Of a DNA stretch of 64,000 nt, positions 1-8,562 are shown piece after piece. A program made the translations under genes and the position numbers. Under the pieces are notes generated by a model. That model was not told the origin of the DNA. It did no database searches and worked only from the letters and a program-made list of their open reading frames with translations. This DNA comes from an uncultured Eubacteriaceae bacterium (GTDB taxonomy: Bacteria; Bacillota; Clostridia; Lachnospirales; CAG-274): contig CAMMIW010000009.1 in the NCBI GenBank assembly GCA_946497035.1, positions 1-64,000 on the forward strand. The letters run 5' to 3'. Position 1 is the stretch's first letter, and every line of letters starts with the position of its first letter.

Positions 1-239
1 CATTATATTTTTATAATTTATCGCGTTGTGTTTGTTATTCAATTTTCAATGTACATACTTAAACACCCATTAACTTGAGTGCCTATGTATAATAACATAT
101 ATAAAAAATAATGTCAACACTTTTTTTAAAAATTTTTCAATTTTTTTAAAATTTTTATTTTTTATTAAAATTAACCTATAATATAATTATAGTGAATATA
201 AAAGATTTTAAGATAATTTTTTAATATTTTTATTTTTTT

Positions 240-266
240 AAGGTTGTAGCCTTTATCTACAACCTT
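240..266. terminator. conserved hairpin after gpr
   Basis: Inverted repeat AAGGTTGTAG/CTACAACCTT with a 7-nt loop, placed just after the gpr stop codon. It belongs to the family of near-identical hairpins found after many genes here. On the gpr strand it is followed by an A-rich run, not a U tract, so terminator function is inferred from position only. Confidence 0.55.
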
Positions 267-280
267 TAATTTTTAGCTTT

Positions 281-1264
281 TTAATTTAAGTATCTATTCA
301 TATCTTCAAAATCAATGCTAGGATGCATAGCTATATTAATAGCATTAGCTATTATTTTAGACAAACGCTCTATCGTTGCATCTACCTCCTTTGGTGTAAC
401 AAACAAATTACCTGTATAAGGGTTTAAAATATTATTAATAAGATTATATTTTTCTTCCTTATCTAATCCTTTAATCATCTCATAAAACTGTTTTCCACCT
501 TTAACCTCATCTAATAGGCTATCTATCATTAAATCTATTGTATCATTTACTAATGTTCCTGCGTCTACAACAGTAGGAACTCCAATAGCTATAACAGGCA
601 CACCTAAAGTTTCTTTATTTAAAATCTTTCTTTTATTGCCCATACCACCACCTGGTGCAATACCTGTATCAGACATTTGTATAGTAGCGTTTATTCTAGA
701 TGTTTTTCTTGTAGCTAAAGCATCTATAGCAATAACTATATCTGGCTTTAACCTATCTACAACACCTTTAACTATCTCTGCCGTTTCTATACCAGTTATC
801 CCCATAACACCAGGAGATATAGCACTAACAGGGCGAACACCTTCTTCTATCTCTTCAGGCAAAGTGTCTTTTATATGTCTTGTAACCAAAACTTTGGATA
901 TAACCTTTGGGCCTAAAGCATCTGGTGTTACATTCCAGTTACCAAGCCCTACAATTAATATTGTAGAATTTTCACTTAAATTACACAATTTCACAAGGTT
1001 TTGGCTAAATATTTCTGTTATTTTTTCGTGCATTATAACGTCATTTTCTTTCATTGCTTCGCTTTCTATAGTAACATAATTACCTATAGGCTTACCCATA
1101 GTTTGTTGCCCTTTTTCATCTTTTATTTTAACCCAAGATATTTCTATATCTTCTATATTATCTACATACAAATCTACACCATCTATATTTGTTTCATCTG
1201 TTTCTTTTGTTATCATTTCTGTAACTTCTATTGCTAGATCTGTTCTTATAGAATAATTATTCAT
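281..1264 (-). CDS. gpr: germination protease GPR
   Basis: Aspartic-type endoprotease (family A25) that starts degradation of small acid-soluble spore proteins when spores germinate. The product is 327 aa. The N-terminus NNYSIRTDLAIE resembles the family's propeptide cleavage region. The core has the conserved IVGLGNWNVTPDALGP and ISPGVMGITGIE blocks. A longer frame starts at a TTG at 1279, but those five codons contain the ribosome site GGAGGT (1271-1276), so the ATG at 1262-1264 is the start. rpsT diverges from it, a common neighbour pairing in Firmicutes. The gene implies an endospore-forming lineage. Forespore sigma-factor control is expected from the family, but I could not recognise such a promoter. 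Confidence 0.95.
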   Translation of the reverse strand: MNNYSIRTDLAIEVTEMITKETDETNIDGVDLYVDNIEDIEISWVKIKDEKGQQTMGKPIGNYVTIESEAMKENDVIMHEKITEIFSQNLVKLCNLSENSTILIVGLGNWNVTPDALGPKVISKVLVTRHIKDTLPEEIEEGVRPVSAISPGVMGITGIETAEIVKGVVDRLKPDIVIAIDALATRKTSRINATIQMSDTGIAPGGGMGNKRKILNKETLGVPVIAIGVPTVVDAGTLVNDTIDLMIDSLLDEVKGGKQFYEMIKGLDKEEKYNLINNILNPYTGNLFVTPKEVDATIERLSKIIANAINIAMHPSIDFEDMNRYLN

Positions 1265-1299
1265 AAATTTTACCTCCAATTAAAGTTTTGCACAAAAAA

Positions 1300-1346
1300 G
1301 TTGATAAATTGTTTATAACTTGTCCTTTTTAACATAATTTATCAAC
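1300..1346. repeat. 11-bp inverted repeat upstream of gpr
   Basis: Perfect arms GTTGATAAATT (1300-1310) and AATTTATCAAC (1336-1346). The right arm overlaps a DnaA-box-like TTATCAACA (1339-1347), and another TGTTGATAA lies at 1395-1403. It sits in the gpr-rpsT divergent intergenic region (1265-1618). It could be an operator or chance AT-rich symmetry. Confidence 0.4.
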
Positions 1347-1460
1347 ATTTTAACTATATATAGTGTTTATTTTTAATTTTAAAACCTACATTTTTGTTGA
1401 TAACTTTTAATAGTTATAATTACTATTATATATTTTGTAAAAAAAATTTTATTATACATC

Positions 1461-1489
1461 TTGACTTATTTTTAATTTTATTTTAAAAT
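1461..1489 (+). promoter_or_regulatory. sigma-A-type promoter of rpsT
   Basis: -35 TTGACT (1461-1466), a 17-bp spacer and -10 TAAAAT (1484-1489). Transcription would start near 1496, giving a leader of about 120 nt before the rpsT ATG. Confidence 0.7.
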
Positions 1490-1496
1490 TATATGG

Positions 1497-1600
1497 TGTT
1501 TAATTCCGACAATGGTAGGTGCTATCTAGCTTGCTGTTGTGGTCCGTCCGACAATATTTTACCCTCTAATATTATATTGTTAATTTTTATTTTTTTATAA
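1497..1600 (+). ncRNA. candidate structured leader of rpsT
   Basis: Positions 1505-1556 are far richer in G+C than the surrounding sequence. TCCGACAAT occurs twice (1505-1513 and 1547-1555). CC(G)ACAA at 1506-1512 can pair with TTGTGG at 1537-1542, enclosing GCTATCTAGC. This looks like a structured 5' UTR, perhaps for S20 autoregulation. I do not recognise a named riboswitch class. Confidence 0.45.
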
Positions 1601-1618
1601 ATCAGGAGGAATTTTAAA

Positions 1619-1873
1619 ATGGCAAATATTAAATCAGCAAAAAAACGTATTTTAGTTACAGCTAAAAAAACAATGAGAAATAAAATGATTAGATCTAGCG
1701 TTAAAACAGCTATTAAAAAAGTTTTAACAGCTAATAACAAAGAAGAAGCTAAAGTAGCTCTTGTAAATGCTACTAAAGTTATTGATAAAGCTTGCTCTAA
1801 AGGTATTTATCATAAAAATACTGCTTCTAGAAAAAAATCTAGACTTGCTAAATTTGTTAACAAAATGGCTTAA
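1619..1873 (+). CDS. rpsT: 30S ribosomal protein S20
   Basis: An 84-aa, Lys/Arg-rich protein starting [17 protein letters not shown], the typical S20 N-terminus. It binds 16S rRNA in the small subunit and is of normal family length. The ribosome site AGGAGGA (1604-1610) sits 8 nt before the ATG. It is monocistronic, with its own promoter, a GC-richer leader and a strong terminator. gpr is divergent. Confidence 0.98.
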   Translation: MANIKSAKKRILVTAKKTMRNKMIRSSVKTAIKKVLTANNKEEAKVALVNATKVIDKACSKGIYHKNTASRKKSRLAKFVNKMA

Positions 1874-1880
1874 TTTTTTT

Positions 1881-1910
1881 ACCCTTTCCCTTATGGAAAG
1901 GGTTTTTATT
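1881..1910 (+). terminator. rpsT terminator
   Basis: Stem ACCCTTTCC/GGAAAGGGT (1881-1889 with 1895-1903) followed by a T-rich run, right after the rpsT stop. Confidence 0.9.
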
Positions 1911-1923
1911 TTTATATACAATA

Positions 1924-1948
1924 AAAAAAGGCTAAATAGCCTTTTTTA
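1924..1948. terminator. second hairpin after rpsT
   Basis: AAAAAGGCT-AAAT-AGCCTTTTT, with T runs readable in both directions. It may back up the rpsT terminator or end minus-strand transcription from 2093. Confidence 0.7.
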
Positions 1949-2092
1949 TGAAAATTGAAAACAAAATATAAGTATATTTGAAATTTTAAAAATAATGGAA
2001 AGTATGAGAAAGAAAACTTATTATATTTGATTATTTATAATATACAAGGTAAAACCTTATATAAAAAAGTAAGCTTTACAGGGTTGTTGTAA

Positions 2093-2620
2093 TTAATATT
2101 GCCATTCTACTGTAAATACTTGGCTTTTTGATCCATTAGCTTTTCTAAGATATAAATTACCATTTTCAACAGTTAATAATCTGTTATCTGTATTGTTACC
2201 AAAAGCTATTGGGCGAATATTATATCCGCTTCTAACTTTACCAAAAGTAAATCTTTGACAAGTATATGCATAATAGTTAGGGTTGCCATTGTTTAAGCTA
2301 CCAGGTATTAAGTTTGTTAAAGAAGCTTTTGCATTTTTATCCCAAAAAGCTAAAGCTTTATCTCCATATGTAATAGAATACCATTTAGCAGCTGACGAAG
2401 GCTCCGTATCTTCAACTTTAAAAACTGTACCATTTGGACTTAAAGATACTTGTCCATCTTTAATAGTTAAATATTGGCCTGTGCTAACAGATTTTATTTT
2501 ATAATTTCCGTTGCTAGGCTCGCCAGCTGCAAAAACATTAAAAGGAAAGCTTAAGCACACTAATAAAGTAGCAATTAAACATAAAAATTTATGTTTAATA
2601 ATATCTTTCATTTTAAACAT
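2093..2620 (-). CDS. secreted beta-trefoil (ricin-like) protein
   Basis: A 175-aa protein with a clear signal peptide: Lys-rich start, a hydrophobic stretch CLIATLLVCLSFPFNV, and probable cleavage after VFA-A. The mature part has segments such as GNYKIKSVSTGQYLTI and NRLLTVENGNLYLRK, the kind of repeat seen in ricin-B/fascin beta-trefoil folds. It probably binds carbohydrate outside the cell. No catalytic module is attached. The ribosome site AAGGAGGG precedes the ATG at 2620 and a consensus promoter lies upstream. It is monocistronic. The fold is inferred from pattern; the ligand is unknown. Confidence 0.65.
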   Translation of the reverse strand: MFKMKDIIKHKFLCLIATLLVCLSFPFNVFAAGEPSNGNYKIKSVSTGQYLTIKDGQVSLSPNGTVFKVEDTEPSSAAKWYSITYGDKALAFWDKNAKASLTNLIPGSLNNGNPNYYAYTCQRFTFGKVRSGYNIRPIAFGNNTDNRLLTVENGNLYLRKANGSKSQVFTVEWQY

Positions 2621-2657
2621 AAAATCCCTCCTTAAAAATTTATTAGATTATATATAA

Positions 2658-2686
2658 ATTATATATAATAATACTTTTAAAGTCAA
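2658..2686 (-). promoter_or_regulatory. consensus promoter of the beta-trefoil gene
   Basis: Reading the minus strand: TTGACT (2686-2681), a 17-bp spacer, then TATAAT (2663-2658). This is close to a perfect sigma-A promoter, about 38 bp before the start codon. Confidence 0.8.
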
Positions 2687-2722
2687 TTTTAATAATACCA
2701 AAAATTATTGCATATTTCGACA

Positions 2723-2762
2723 AAAAAATAAAACTGTAAATAAATCTACAGTTTTATTTTTT
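2723..2762. terminator. bidirectional terminator
   Basis: 16-bp perfect inverted repeat (2723-2738 with 2747-2762) flanked by A/T runs. It contains ACTGTA/TACAGT, the core of the dispersed hairpin family. It ends the epimerase-like gene transcribed from the right. Confidence 0.8.
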
Positions 2763-2804
2763 ATAATATATATAAATAATATTAAATATATTTTAAACCT
2801 TTTT

Positions 2805-3674
2805 CTATTTTATCGTTATATACCATTTATTTTCATATTCATTATTTGCATCTAAACAAACTAGATTTTGTTGTTTTTCAATGTCTTCTATAATACCATC
2901 TCTAGATGGTAAAGATGTCCAAGGCTCTATACAAACAAAATTGACTTCTTTTTTAGGTGTATGCCATATGCCTAAATAGTCCATATTATCATATTTTAAA
3001 TAAATACTTTTGTTATCTTTATCCGATTTTAATGTAACACCTTTTGACATATTTTCAAATATTAAAGCATCATTATCAAAAAGATTATGTTTAAGGTTTA
3101 AAATATTATCATTTTTTAAATAATATTCTTCTTTACCTGTTATAAGGCCTTTTTCATTTATTTTTATATTATTTACTTTACAAGCATTATCAAATATTAA
3201 ATAATAATCTTCAAAATTTAGTTTTTCATCTAAAGGTACATTAAATCCTGGGTGTCCACCTAAGCCAAAATACATCGGCTTATTATCTTTATTTACAACT
3301 TTAGATGTTATAGCTATTGTATCTTCTTTAAGCTCATAGCTTATAAAATATTCAAAGCTAAAAGGATAACTTTTTAAAGTTTGTTCATTAGCTACCATTT
3401 TTAAGACTATTTTTTCTTCTTCTACTTGCTCTACTATAAAATCTATATGTCTAGCTAAACCGTGGCTACCCATTTCATATGTTTTGCCTTTATAAATATA
3501 TTTACCTTCTTCCATTTTTCCTACATAAGGAAATATATTTGTTGCTTTGTTTTTCCAAGAGCTTTCATCACCTTGCCAAAGATATTGTATATTATTTCTT
3601 TTTATAGATTGAAGCTCTGCACCAAATGTGTTCACGGTTACAGTTAAAAAATCATTTTTTATAGTATAGTTCAT
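2805..3674 (-). CDS. aldose 1-epimerase family protein (LacX-like)
   Basis: A 289-aa cytoplasmic protein of the galactose-mutarotase superfamily. Visible family signatures are the N-terminal FGAELQSIKR, GHPGFN in the middle (candidate catalytic His) and CIEPWTSLP near the C-terminus (candidate catalytic Glu). It resembles LacX/YeaD-type sugar or sugar-phosphate epimerases more than classical GalM. The substrate cannot be assigned from context, since the neighbours asnA and the secreted lectin are not sugar-pathway genes. The ribosome site AAGGAG supports the ATG at 3674. It lies 22 bp after the asnA stop and may be cotranscribed with it. Confidence 0.8.
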   Translation of the reverse strand: MNYTIKNDFLTVTVNTFGAELQSIKRNNIQYLWQGDESSWKNKATNIFPYVGKMEEGKYIYKGKTYEMGSHGLARHIDFIVEQVEEEKIVLKMVANEQTLKSYPFSFEYFISYELKEDTIAITSKVVNKDNKPMYFGLGGHPGFNVPLDEKLNFEDYYLIFDNACKVNNIKINEKGLITGKEEYYLKNDNILNLKHNLFDNDALIFENMSKGVTLKSDKDNKSIYLKYDNMDYLGIWHTPKKEVNFVCIEPWTSLPSRDGIIEDIEKQQNLVCLDANNEYENKWYITIK

Positions 3675-3696
3675 AATATTATCTCCTTATAAAAAA

Positions 3697-4704
3697 TTAT
3701 AATATTTGAAGTCCTATTTTTTCTGCTTCTTCTATCATTTTATGTGGCCATAAAGATGATTGTACCTCTCCTATATGAGCTTTTCTTAAGAAAAACATAC
3801 ATATTCTAGATTGGCCTATACCCCCACCTATTGTATAAGGTAGCTCTTTGTCTAATATAGCTTTTTGGAAAGGCATATTTTTACGTTCAAGACAATTTGC
3901 TATTTCCAATTGTTTTAATAAAGAGTTTTCATCTACCCTTATACCCATAGAAGATAGCTCTAAAGCTATATCTAAAACAGGATAATAAACTAATATATCC
4001 CCATTTAAAGACCAATCGTCATAATCTGGTGCTCTACCATCATGTTTATCTCCATTAGAAAGCTCCCCTCCAATTTGCATAAGAAATACTGCACCCTTTT
4101 CTTTACAAATTAAATATTCTCTTTCTTTTGGTGTTTTATCTGGATACATATCTAAAAGCTCTTGAGATGTTATAAAAAATATATCTTTTGGTAAAATTTC
4201 TTCTATATAATCATATTGTATCGCCATATATTTTTCTGTATTTTTTAAGGCTTTATATATAGATTTTACTGTTGATTTTAACGTATCTAAATTTCTTTCT
4301 TCTTTATTTATAATTTTTTCCCAGTCCCATTGGTCAACATATATAGAGTGGGTATTGTCTGTATCTTCATCACGCCTAATAGCATTCATATCTGTATATA
4401 AACCCTCCCCTTGAGAAAAGCCATATTTTTTAAGAGCATATCTTTTCCATTTTGCAAGAGAATGAACTATCTCTGCTTCTTCGTCATTATGTTCTTTTAT
4501 TCCAAATGAAACAGGGCGTTCAAATCCATTAAGGTTATCGTTAAGTCCTGATTCTGGCTTTACAAAAAGAGGTGCTGTTACCCTTAATAAATTTAAATTT
4601 TTTGATAAAGAATTTTGAAAAAAGTCCTTTACTGTTTTTATACCTATTTGTGTATCATAAAGATTTAAAGCTGATTTATAATTTTCTGGTACTAATTTTT
4701 CCAT
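3697..4704 (-). CDS. asnA: aspartate-ammonia ligase
   Basis: A 335-aa ammonia-dependent asparagine synthetase. It makes asparagine from aspartate, ammonia and ATP. The fold is related to class II aminoacyl-tRNA synthetases. Recognisable segments are MNAIRRDED, HSIYVDQWDWEK, GRAPDYDDW and the C-terminal GGGIGQSRICMF. Length is normal for the family. The ribosome site AAGGAGG precedes the ATG at 4704, with a promoter at 4737-4765. I looked for a T-box leader and found none; the leader is too short. Confidence 0.97.
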   Translation of the reverse strand: MEKLVPENYKSALNLYDTQIGIKTVKDFFQNSLSKNLNLLRVTAPLFVKPESGLNDNLNGFERPVSFGIKEHNDEEAEIVHSLAKWKRYALKKYGFSQGEGLYTDMNAIRRDEDTDNTHSIYVDQWDWEKIINKEERNLDTLKSTVKSIYKALKNTEKYMAIQYDYIEEILPKDIFFITSQELLDMYPDKTPKEREYLICKEKGAVFLMQIGGELSNGDKHDGRAPDYDDWSLNGDILVYYPVLDIALELSSMGIRVDENSLLKQLEIANCLERKNMPFQKAILDKELPYTIGGGIGQSRICMFFLRKAHIGEVQSSLWPHKMIEEAEKIGLQIL

Positions 4705-4736
4705 ATATAAGCCTCCTTTTTTTGGTTAATATATCT

Positions 4737-4765
4737 ATAATACATTAAAATTAAAATATTGACAA
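4737..4765 (-). promoter_or_regulatory. asnA promoter
   Basis: Minus strand: TTGTCA (4765-4760), a 17-bp spacer, TATTAT (4742-4737), about 33 bp before the asnA ATG. Confidence 0.65.
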
Positions 4766-4843
4766 GTTTTTTTAGTATTATTTTTTATTTTTTATTAATT
4801 TTAAAAGTTATAATATTTTTTAATTTTATTAAATGATATTATT

Positions 4844-5320
4844 TTATTTATGGTATGGCTCATTTTTTAATATTCTTTCTACACGGTAAATTTGCTCAAG
4901 CAATATAACTCGCATAAGCTGATGAGGAAAAGTCATTTTAGAAAAACTAAGCTTAAAATTTGCCCTTTCTATTACATTTTTATGTAACCCTAAAGAACCA
5001 CCTATAACAAAAGATATATGGCTTATACCTTTGTTTCTGTTATTTTGTATAAAATTAGCTAGTTCCACACTATCAAGTTGCTTACCGTCTATACATAAAG
5101 CCACAACAAATTCATCTTTTATATTTTTTAATATTTTTTCCCCTTCTTTTAATTTTATATTTTCTTCATCTGATATACTTAAATTTTCTGGTGCTTTTTC
5201 ATCTGCCACCTCTATTATATTAAGCTTTATATATTTAGATAATCTTTTGCTATATTCATCTATAGCCATTGTAAAATATTTTTCTTTAATTTTTCCTACA
5301 CATATTATAGAAACTTTCAT
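4844..5320 (-). CDS. rlmH: 23S rRNA (pseudouridine1915-N3)-methyltransferase
   Basis: A 158-aa SPOUT-class methyltransferase that methylates pseudouridine 1915 in helix 69 of 23S rRNA. The C-terminal knot is visible as [13 protein letters not shown], followed by [24 protein letters not shown], and it ends in NEPYHK as is usual for RlmH. The ribosome site AAAAAGGAG supports the ATG at 5320. The leader contains a copy of the dispersed TTTTTCAATTATT element (5325-5370). rlmH and walJ near the origin is a familiar Firmicutes arrangement. Confidence 0.97.
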   Translation of the reverse strand: MKVSIICVGKIKEKYFTMAIDEYSKRLSKYIKLNIIEVADEKAPENLSISDEENIKLKEGEKILKNIKDEFVVALCIDGKQLDSVELANFIQNNRNKGISHISFVIGGSLGLHKNVIERANFKLSFSKMTFPHQLMRVILLEQIYRVERILKNEPYHK

Positions 5321-5324
5321 ATAA

Positions 5325-5370
5325 GTATCTCCTTTTTGTTTAAACTACAATAATTGAAAAATAACCTTAA
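5325..5370 (-). repeat. dispersed intergenic element, copy in rlmH leader
   Basis: Minus strand: AAGGTTATTTTTCAATTATT, then 14 nt after CAATT comes AAAAAGG, here serving as the rlmH ribosome site. The same spacing occurs in the copies near 15.65, 19.0 and 38.0 kb. Confidence 0.55.
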
Positions 5371-5402
5371 AAAATAATATAAAAACATTTATTACAACAA
5401 AA

Positions 5403-5427
5403 AGGCTTCTATGAAAAATAGAAACCT
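5403..5427 (-). terminator. hairpin after walJ
   Basis: Imperfect stem AGGCTTCTAT/ATAGAAACCT. On the minus strand it is followed by a T-rich stretch (TTTTTGTTG), just downstream of the walJ stop. Confidence 0.65.
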
Positions 5428-5436
5428 AAAAAATAA

Positions 5437-6246
5437 TTATTTAACAACTTTTATAAGCTCTGTTATACCGTAAGGCTTTGCTATATGTAAATTAACATCT
5501 TTTTGTGCCTTTATGCCAAATTCTTCTAATGTGTTAGCTACCGTTAAATAAGCTAGCTCTGGCGTATTATTTTCTTGGCTTAAATGAGCTAAAAAAACAT
5601 TTTTTAATTTATCATTCATAATGCAAGATAAAAGCTTGCCACAAGTTTCGTTAGATATATGGCCATATTTACCTAAAATACGTTCTTTTAAAGCATATGG
5701 ATAGCTACCCATTTTTAACATATTTACATCATAGTTGCTCTCTAAAACAAGCGCAGAAGAGTGTCTTACATTTTCTATAAAATCTCTTGTTATATGCCCC
5801 ATATCTGTTGCAACACAAACTTTTATACCATTATATAAAACACTATAACAAACTGGCTCTTTTGCATCGTGAGGTACACCAAAAGGACGTATAAACATAT
5901 CGTTTAAAAGTATGCCCTCATCTTTATATACAATCTTTTTATTATATTTTGATATTTTGCCTATTTTTTCTGGCATATTGCTCCAAGTACCCTCTGTTGC
6001 ATATATAGGTATGTTATTACGCCTAGATATAACACCTATACCATCTATATGATCGGCGTGTTCGTGAGTTACAAATATTGCATCTATATCATCTAAACAT
6101 AAGTTTATATCTTTTAAAGCATTATTTATTTTTGTAGCACTAACACCTGCATCTATTAATATTTTTGTATCTTTTGTACCTATATATATGCTATTTCCTT
6201 TACTGCCACTAGCTAGTGTTGTAAATTCTAAGCTCATATTATTCAT
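5437..6246 (-). CDS. walJ: metallo-beta-lactamase fold hydrolase WalJ/YycJ
   Basis: A 269-aa cytoplasmic metallo-beta-lactamase fold protein. The metal motif is visible as VTHEHADHIDG, with later ligands in GVPHDA, ATDMGH and FLAHLSQENN. The family (YycJ/WalJ) is a 5'-3' exonuclease-like phosphodiesterase linked to DNA repair and cell-wall or division coordination. The start overlaps the murA stop by 8 bp, indicating translational coupling. The start is ambiguous: the ATG at 6246 has only 3 nt after AAAGGA, while the next ATG (6237) has 12. Confidence 0.92.
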   Translation of the reverse strand: MNNMSLEFTTLASGSKGNSIYIGTKDTKILIDAGVSATKINNALKDINLCLDDIDAIFVTHEHADHIDGIGVISRRNNIPIYATEGTWSNMPEKIGKISKYNKKIVYKDEGILLNDMFIRPFGVPHDAKEPVCYSVLYNGIKVCVATDMGHITRDFIENVRHSSALVLESNYDVNMLKMGSYPYALKERILGKYGHISNETCGKLLSCIMNDKLKNVFLAHLSQENNTPELAYLTVANTLEEFGIKAQKDVNLHIAKPYGITELIKVVK

Positions 6247-7495
6247 TTATCCTTTTTATATCTGCCCCTAAAGATTTTAGCTTATATTCTACTTTTTCAT
6301 AACCTCTATCTATATATTTTGTATTAGATATAACTATTTTATCTTTAGATCTAAGACCTGCTAAAATCATAGCTGCTCCCGCTCTTAAATCAGTTGCTCT
6401 AACCTCTCCACCTTTAAAATAGTCTATACCGTTAATAGTGGCCACCCTACCATCTAAACATATATTAGCACCTAATTTTTTAAGCTCTTCTACATATTGA
6501 AACCTATTTTCCCATACATTTTCTGTAAGTGTGCTTGTACCTTTCGCTACCGCTAAAAGTGTTGTCATTTGTGGTTGTAAGTCTGTAGGAAAACCAGGAT
6601 AAACCATAGTTTTAACGTTTGTGGCAGTAAGGTTACCGTCAGATTTTACCCTAATATAATCGTCGCCTTCTTCTATTTCACAACCCATCTCTTCAAGCTT
6701 AGCCACTAAAGAATCCATATGTTTTGGTATTATATTTCTAACACAAACATCTCCACCAGATATGGCAGACGCTATCATATATGTACCCGCTTCTATTTGG
6801 TCTGGTATTATTGTATATTCGCCACCGTGTAGCTTTTCTACCCCTGTTATTCTTATAATATCTGTGCCTGCACCTGTAACCTTTGCACCTAACATATTTA
6901 AAAAATTTGCAGTATCAACAACATGTGGCTCTTTTGCCGCATTTTCTATAACAGTAACACCTTCTGCTAAAACAGCTGCAAGCATAATATTTATTGTAGC
7001 TCCAACGCTAACCATATCTAAATATATGTTAGCTCCTTTAAGATTTGTACCATCTAATTTTACGATATTATTTTCTACCACAACATCTATACCAAGAGCT
7101 TTAAAACCTCTTATATGTTGATCTATAGGTCTTGATCCAAAGTTACACCCACCAGGAAGCGCAACCTCTACCTTTTTAAACCTACCAATTAAAGCACCCA
7201 TTAAATAATAAGATGCTCTTATTTTTGTTACATCTTCATTTATAGCTATTGAGCTTTCTATATTTGTAGAATCTATTTTTAAAGTATTTTCGTTTAATAA
7301 ATCACATTTTATGCCTAAATGCTCTAATGTTGTTATAAAGCTTGTAACATCTTCTATACAAGGTAAGTTTTCTATAATAGAAACACCCTCTGCTATAATA
7401 GCAGCAGGTATTATAGCAACAACAGCATTTTTAGCACCGCTTATAAAAACATCACCAGATAATCTATTTTTACCCGTAACAACAAGTTTTTCCAT
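6239..7495 (-). CDS. murA: UDP-N-acetylglucosamine 1-carboxyvinyltransferase
   Basis: A 418-aa enzyme for the first committed step of peptidoglycan synthesis, transferring enolpyruvate from PEP to UDP-GlcNAc. The catalytic Cys loop is present as PGGCNFGSRPIDQH, so fosfomycin sensitivity of the usual Cys type is expected. Other family blocks are LSGDVFISGAKNA and PGFPTDLQPQ. Length is normal. The ribosome site AAGGA precedes the ATG at 7495. It forms a two-gene unit with walJ. Confidence 0.97.
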   Translation of the reverse strand: MEKLVVTGKNRLSGDVFISGAKNAVVAIIPAAIIAEGVSIIENLPCIEDVTSFITTLEHLGIKCDLLNENTLKIDSTNIESSIAINEDVTKIRASYYLMGALIGRFKKVEVALPGGCNFGSRPIDQHIRGFKALGIDVVVENNIVKLDGTNLKGANIYLDMVSVGATINIMLAAVLAEGVTVIENAAKEPHVVDTANFLNMLGAKVTGAGTDIIRITGVEKLHGGEYTIIPDQIEAGTYMIASAISGGDVCVRNIIPKHMDSLVAKLEEMGCEIEEGDDYIRVKSDGNLTATNVKTMVYPGFPTDLQPQMTTLLAVAKGTSTLTENVWENRFQYVEELKKLGANICLDGRVATINGIDYFKGGEVRATDLRAGAAMILAGLRSKDKIVISNTKYIDRGYEKVEYKLKSLGADIKRINE

Positions 7496-7668
7496 TATTT
7501 TTCCTTACACCTCACAATCAATTAAAAACATTATTTTATTATAACATTTTTATTTAAAATATGAAAGTATTTTTTTAATTTATGTGAATTTTTTTTACCT
7601 AACATAATATTAGCAAAAATAAGGATATATAATATAAAGTTATATGTAAAATCTACAATATTTTAAAA

Positions 7669-7707
7669 AGATAAAATACTAAAAAGTTACTTTAAAGTAT
7701 TTTATCT
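7669..7707. terminator. hairpin between SDR gene and murA
   Basis: 12-bp perfect stem AGATAAAATACT/AGTATTTTATCT with a 15-nt loop, 17 bp after the SDR stop codon. Probably the SDR terminator, since T-rich sequence follows on the minus strand. Confidence 0.65.
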
Positions 7708-7724
7708 TTAATATTATATAATAT

Positions 7725-8444
7725 TTAATCTTGTTGTTTTGTTTTTGCTATCACTATTTCTCTAACACAAACATCTTGAGGCATACAATATACAAATTTT
7801 ACACAATCTGCTATTTTTTGTGTATCTAACCCGCTTTCAATTGTCTTTTTCCATTCATTATAACTTTCTTTTATTTGTTCATCTGTAGTATGGCTTAAAA
7901 GAGGTGTTTCTACAACACCTGGCGATATAACAATTATTCTAACATTTTTATCAGCTACCTCTTTTCTCATACTTTCTGTTATTGCGTGAACGGCAAATTT
8001 TGTTCCACAATAAACAGAATGGTTATCAAAAGTTTTTCTACCAGCAATGGAGCTAATGTTTATTATCGTTCCTTTATTTTCTTTTATCATATTAGGTAAA
8101 ACCACATTTGTCCCTGTTAAAATACCTTTAATATTTGTATCTACCATATTGTTCCATTCTTCATAGCTTTGTTTATCTGGTTTACCTAAAGGCATTATAC
8201 CTGCACAATTTATTAATAAATCTGTTTTGCCATATTTTTCTTCTGCCTCTAATATAGCCTTTTCAACTTGATCTTTTTTTGTTACATCTACACTTTTACA
8301 TATACAATTTTCTAAGTTTAATTGTTCCATTAAATCTTTTCTTCTAGCCAATAATAAAACTGGGTGTCCTTCTTTAGAAAATGTTATTGCTAGCTCTTTA
8401 CCTATACCTGAGCTAGCCCCTGTTATTACAACTAATTTTTTCAT
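7725..8444 (-). CDS. short-chain dehydrogenase/reductase
   Basis: A 239-aa classical SDR oxidoreductase. The NAD(P)-binding TGASSGIGKE is near the N-terminus, NCAG follows at about residue 85, and the catalytic residues are ISS (Ser), then YCGTKFA (Tyr and Lys). The ARR after the second strand suggests NADP. The ATG at 8444 is chosen because the ATG at 8450 is only 2 nt from the AAGGAG ribosome site. It diverges from an HxlR regulator, which likely controls it in response to an electrophile or redox signal. The substrate is unknown. Confidence 0.88.
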   Translation of the reverse strand: MKKLVVITGASSGIGKELAITFSKEGHPVLLLARRKDLMEQLNLENCICKSVDVTKKDQVEKAILEAEEKYGKTDLLINCAGIMPLGKPDKQSYEEWNNMVDTNIKGILTGTNVVLPNMIKENKGTIINISSIAGRKTFDNHSVYCGTKFAVHAITESMRKEVADKNVRIIVISPGVVETPLLSHTTDEQIKESYNEWKKTIESGLDTQKIADCVKFVYCMPQDVCVREIVIAKTKQQD

Positions 8445-8536
8445 AATCATATCTCCTTATAAAATTACTTTATTATATTATAATAATATGATAAACTATA
8501 ATTAACAAGTAGGCACATTATTTACATATAGTGTAG

Positions 8537-8550
8537 TTTAGGTAACTAAA
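8537..8550. promoter_or_regulatory. candidate operator for the HxlR regulator
   Basis: Inverted repeat TTTAG-N4-CTAAA between the divergent SDR and HxlR genes, directly before the HxlR ribosome site. HxlR proteins usually bind inverted repeats in such intergenic regions. The assignment is weak. Confidence 0.3.
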
Positions 8551-8562
8551 GGAGATTTTTTT

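Noticed and set aside
636..1079. 147-aa plus-strand frame inside gpr
   Set aside because: Antisense shadow of gpr, without a ribosome site.
1265..1279. longer gpr N-terminus (MEVKF)
   Set aside because: Those codons are the ribosome binding site GGAGGT itself. The same reasoning shortened atpF, atpZ, glmU, murC and the FtsH-like gene.
2040..2092. possible further copy of the dispersed element (AAGCTTTAC shared with the copy near 37.97 kb)
   Set aside because: Only the short AAGCTT-containing palindrome matches; the TTTTTCAATT core and spacing are absent.
4705..4843. T-box or other amino-acid riboswitch before asnA
   Set aside because: The predicted leader is only about 25 nt long and AT-rich, with no T-box sequence.
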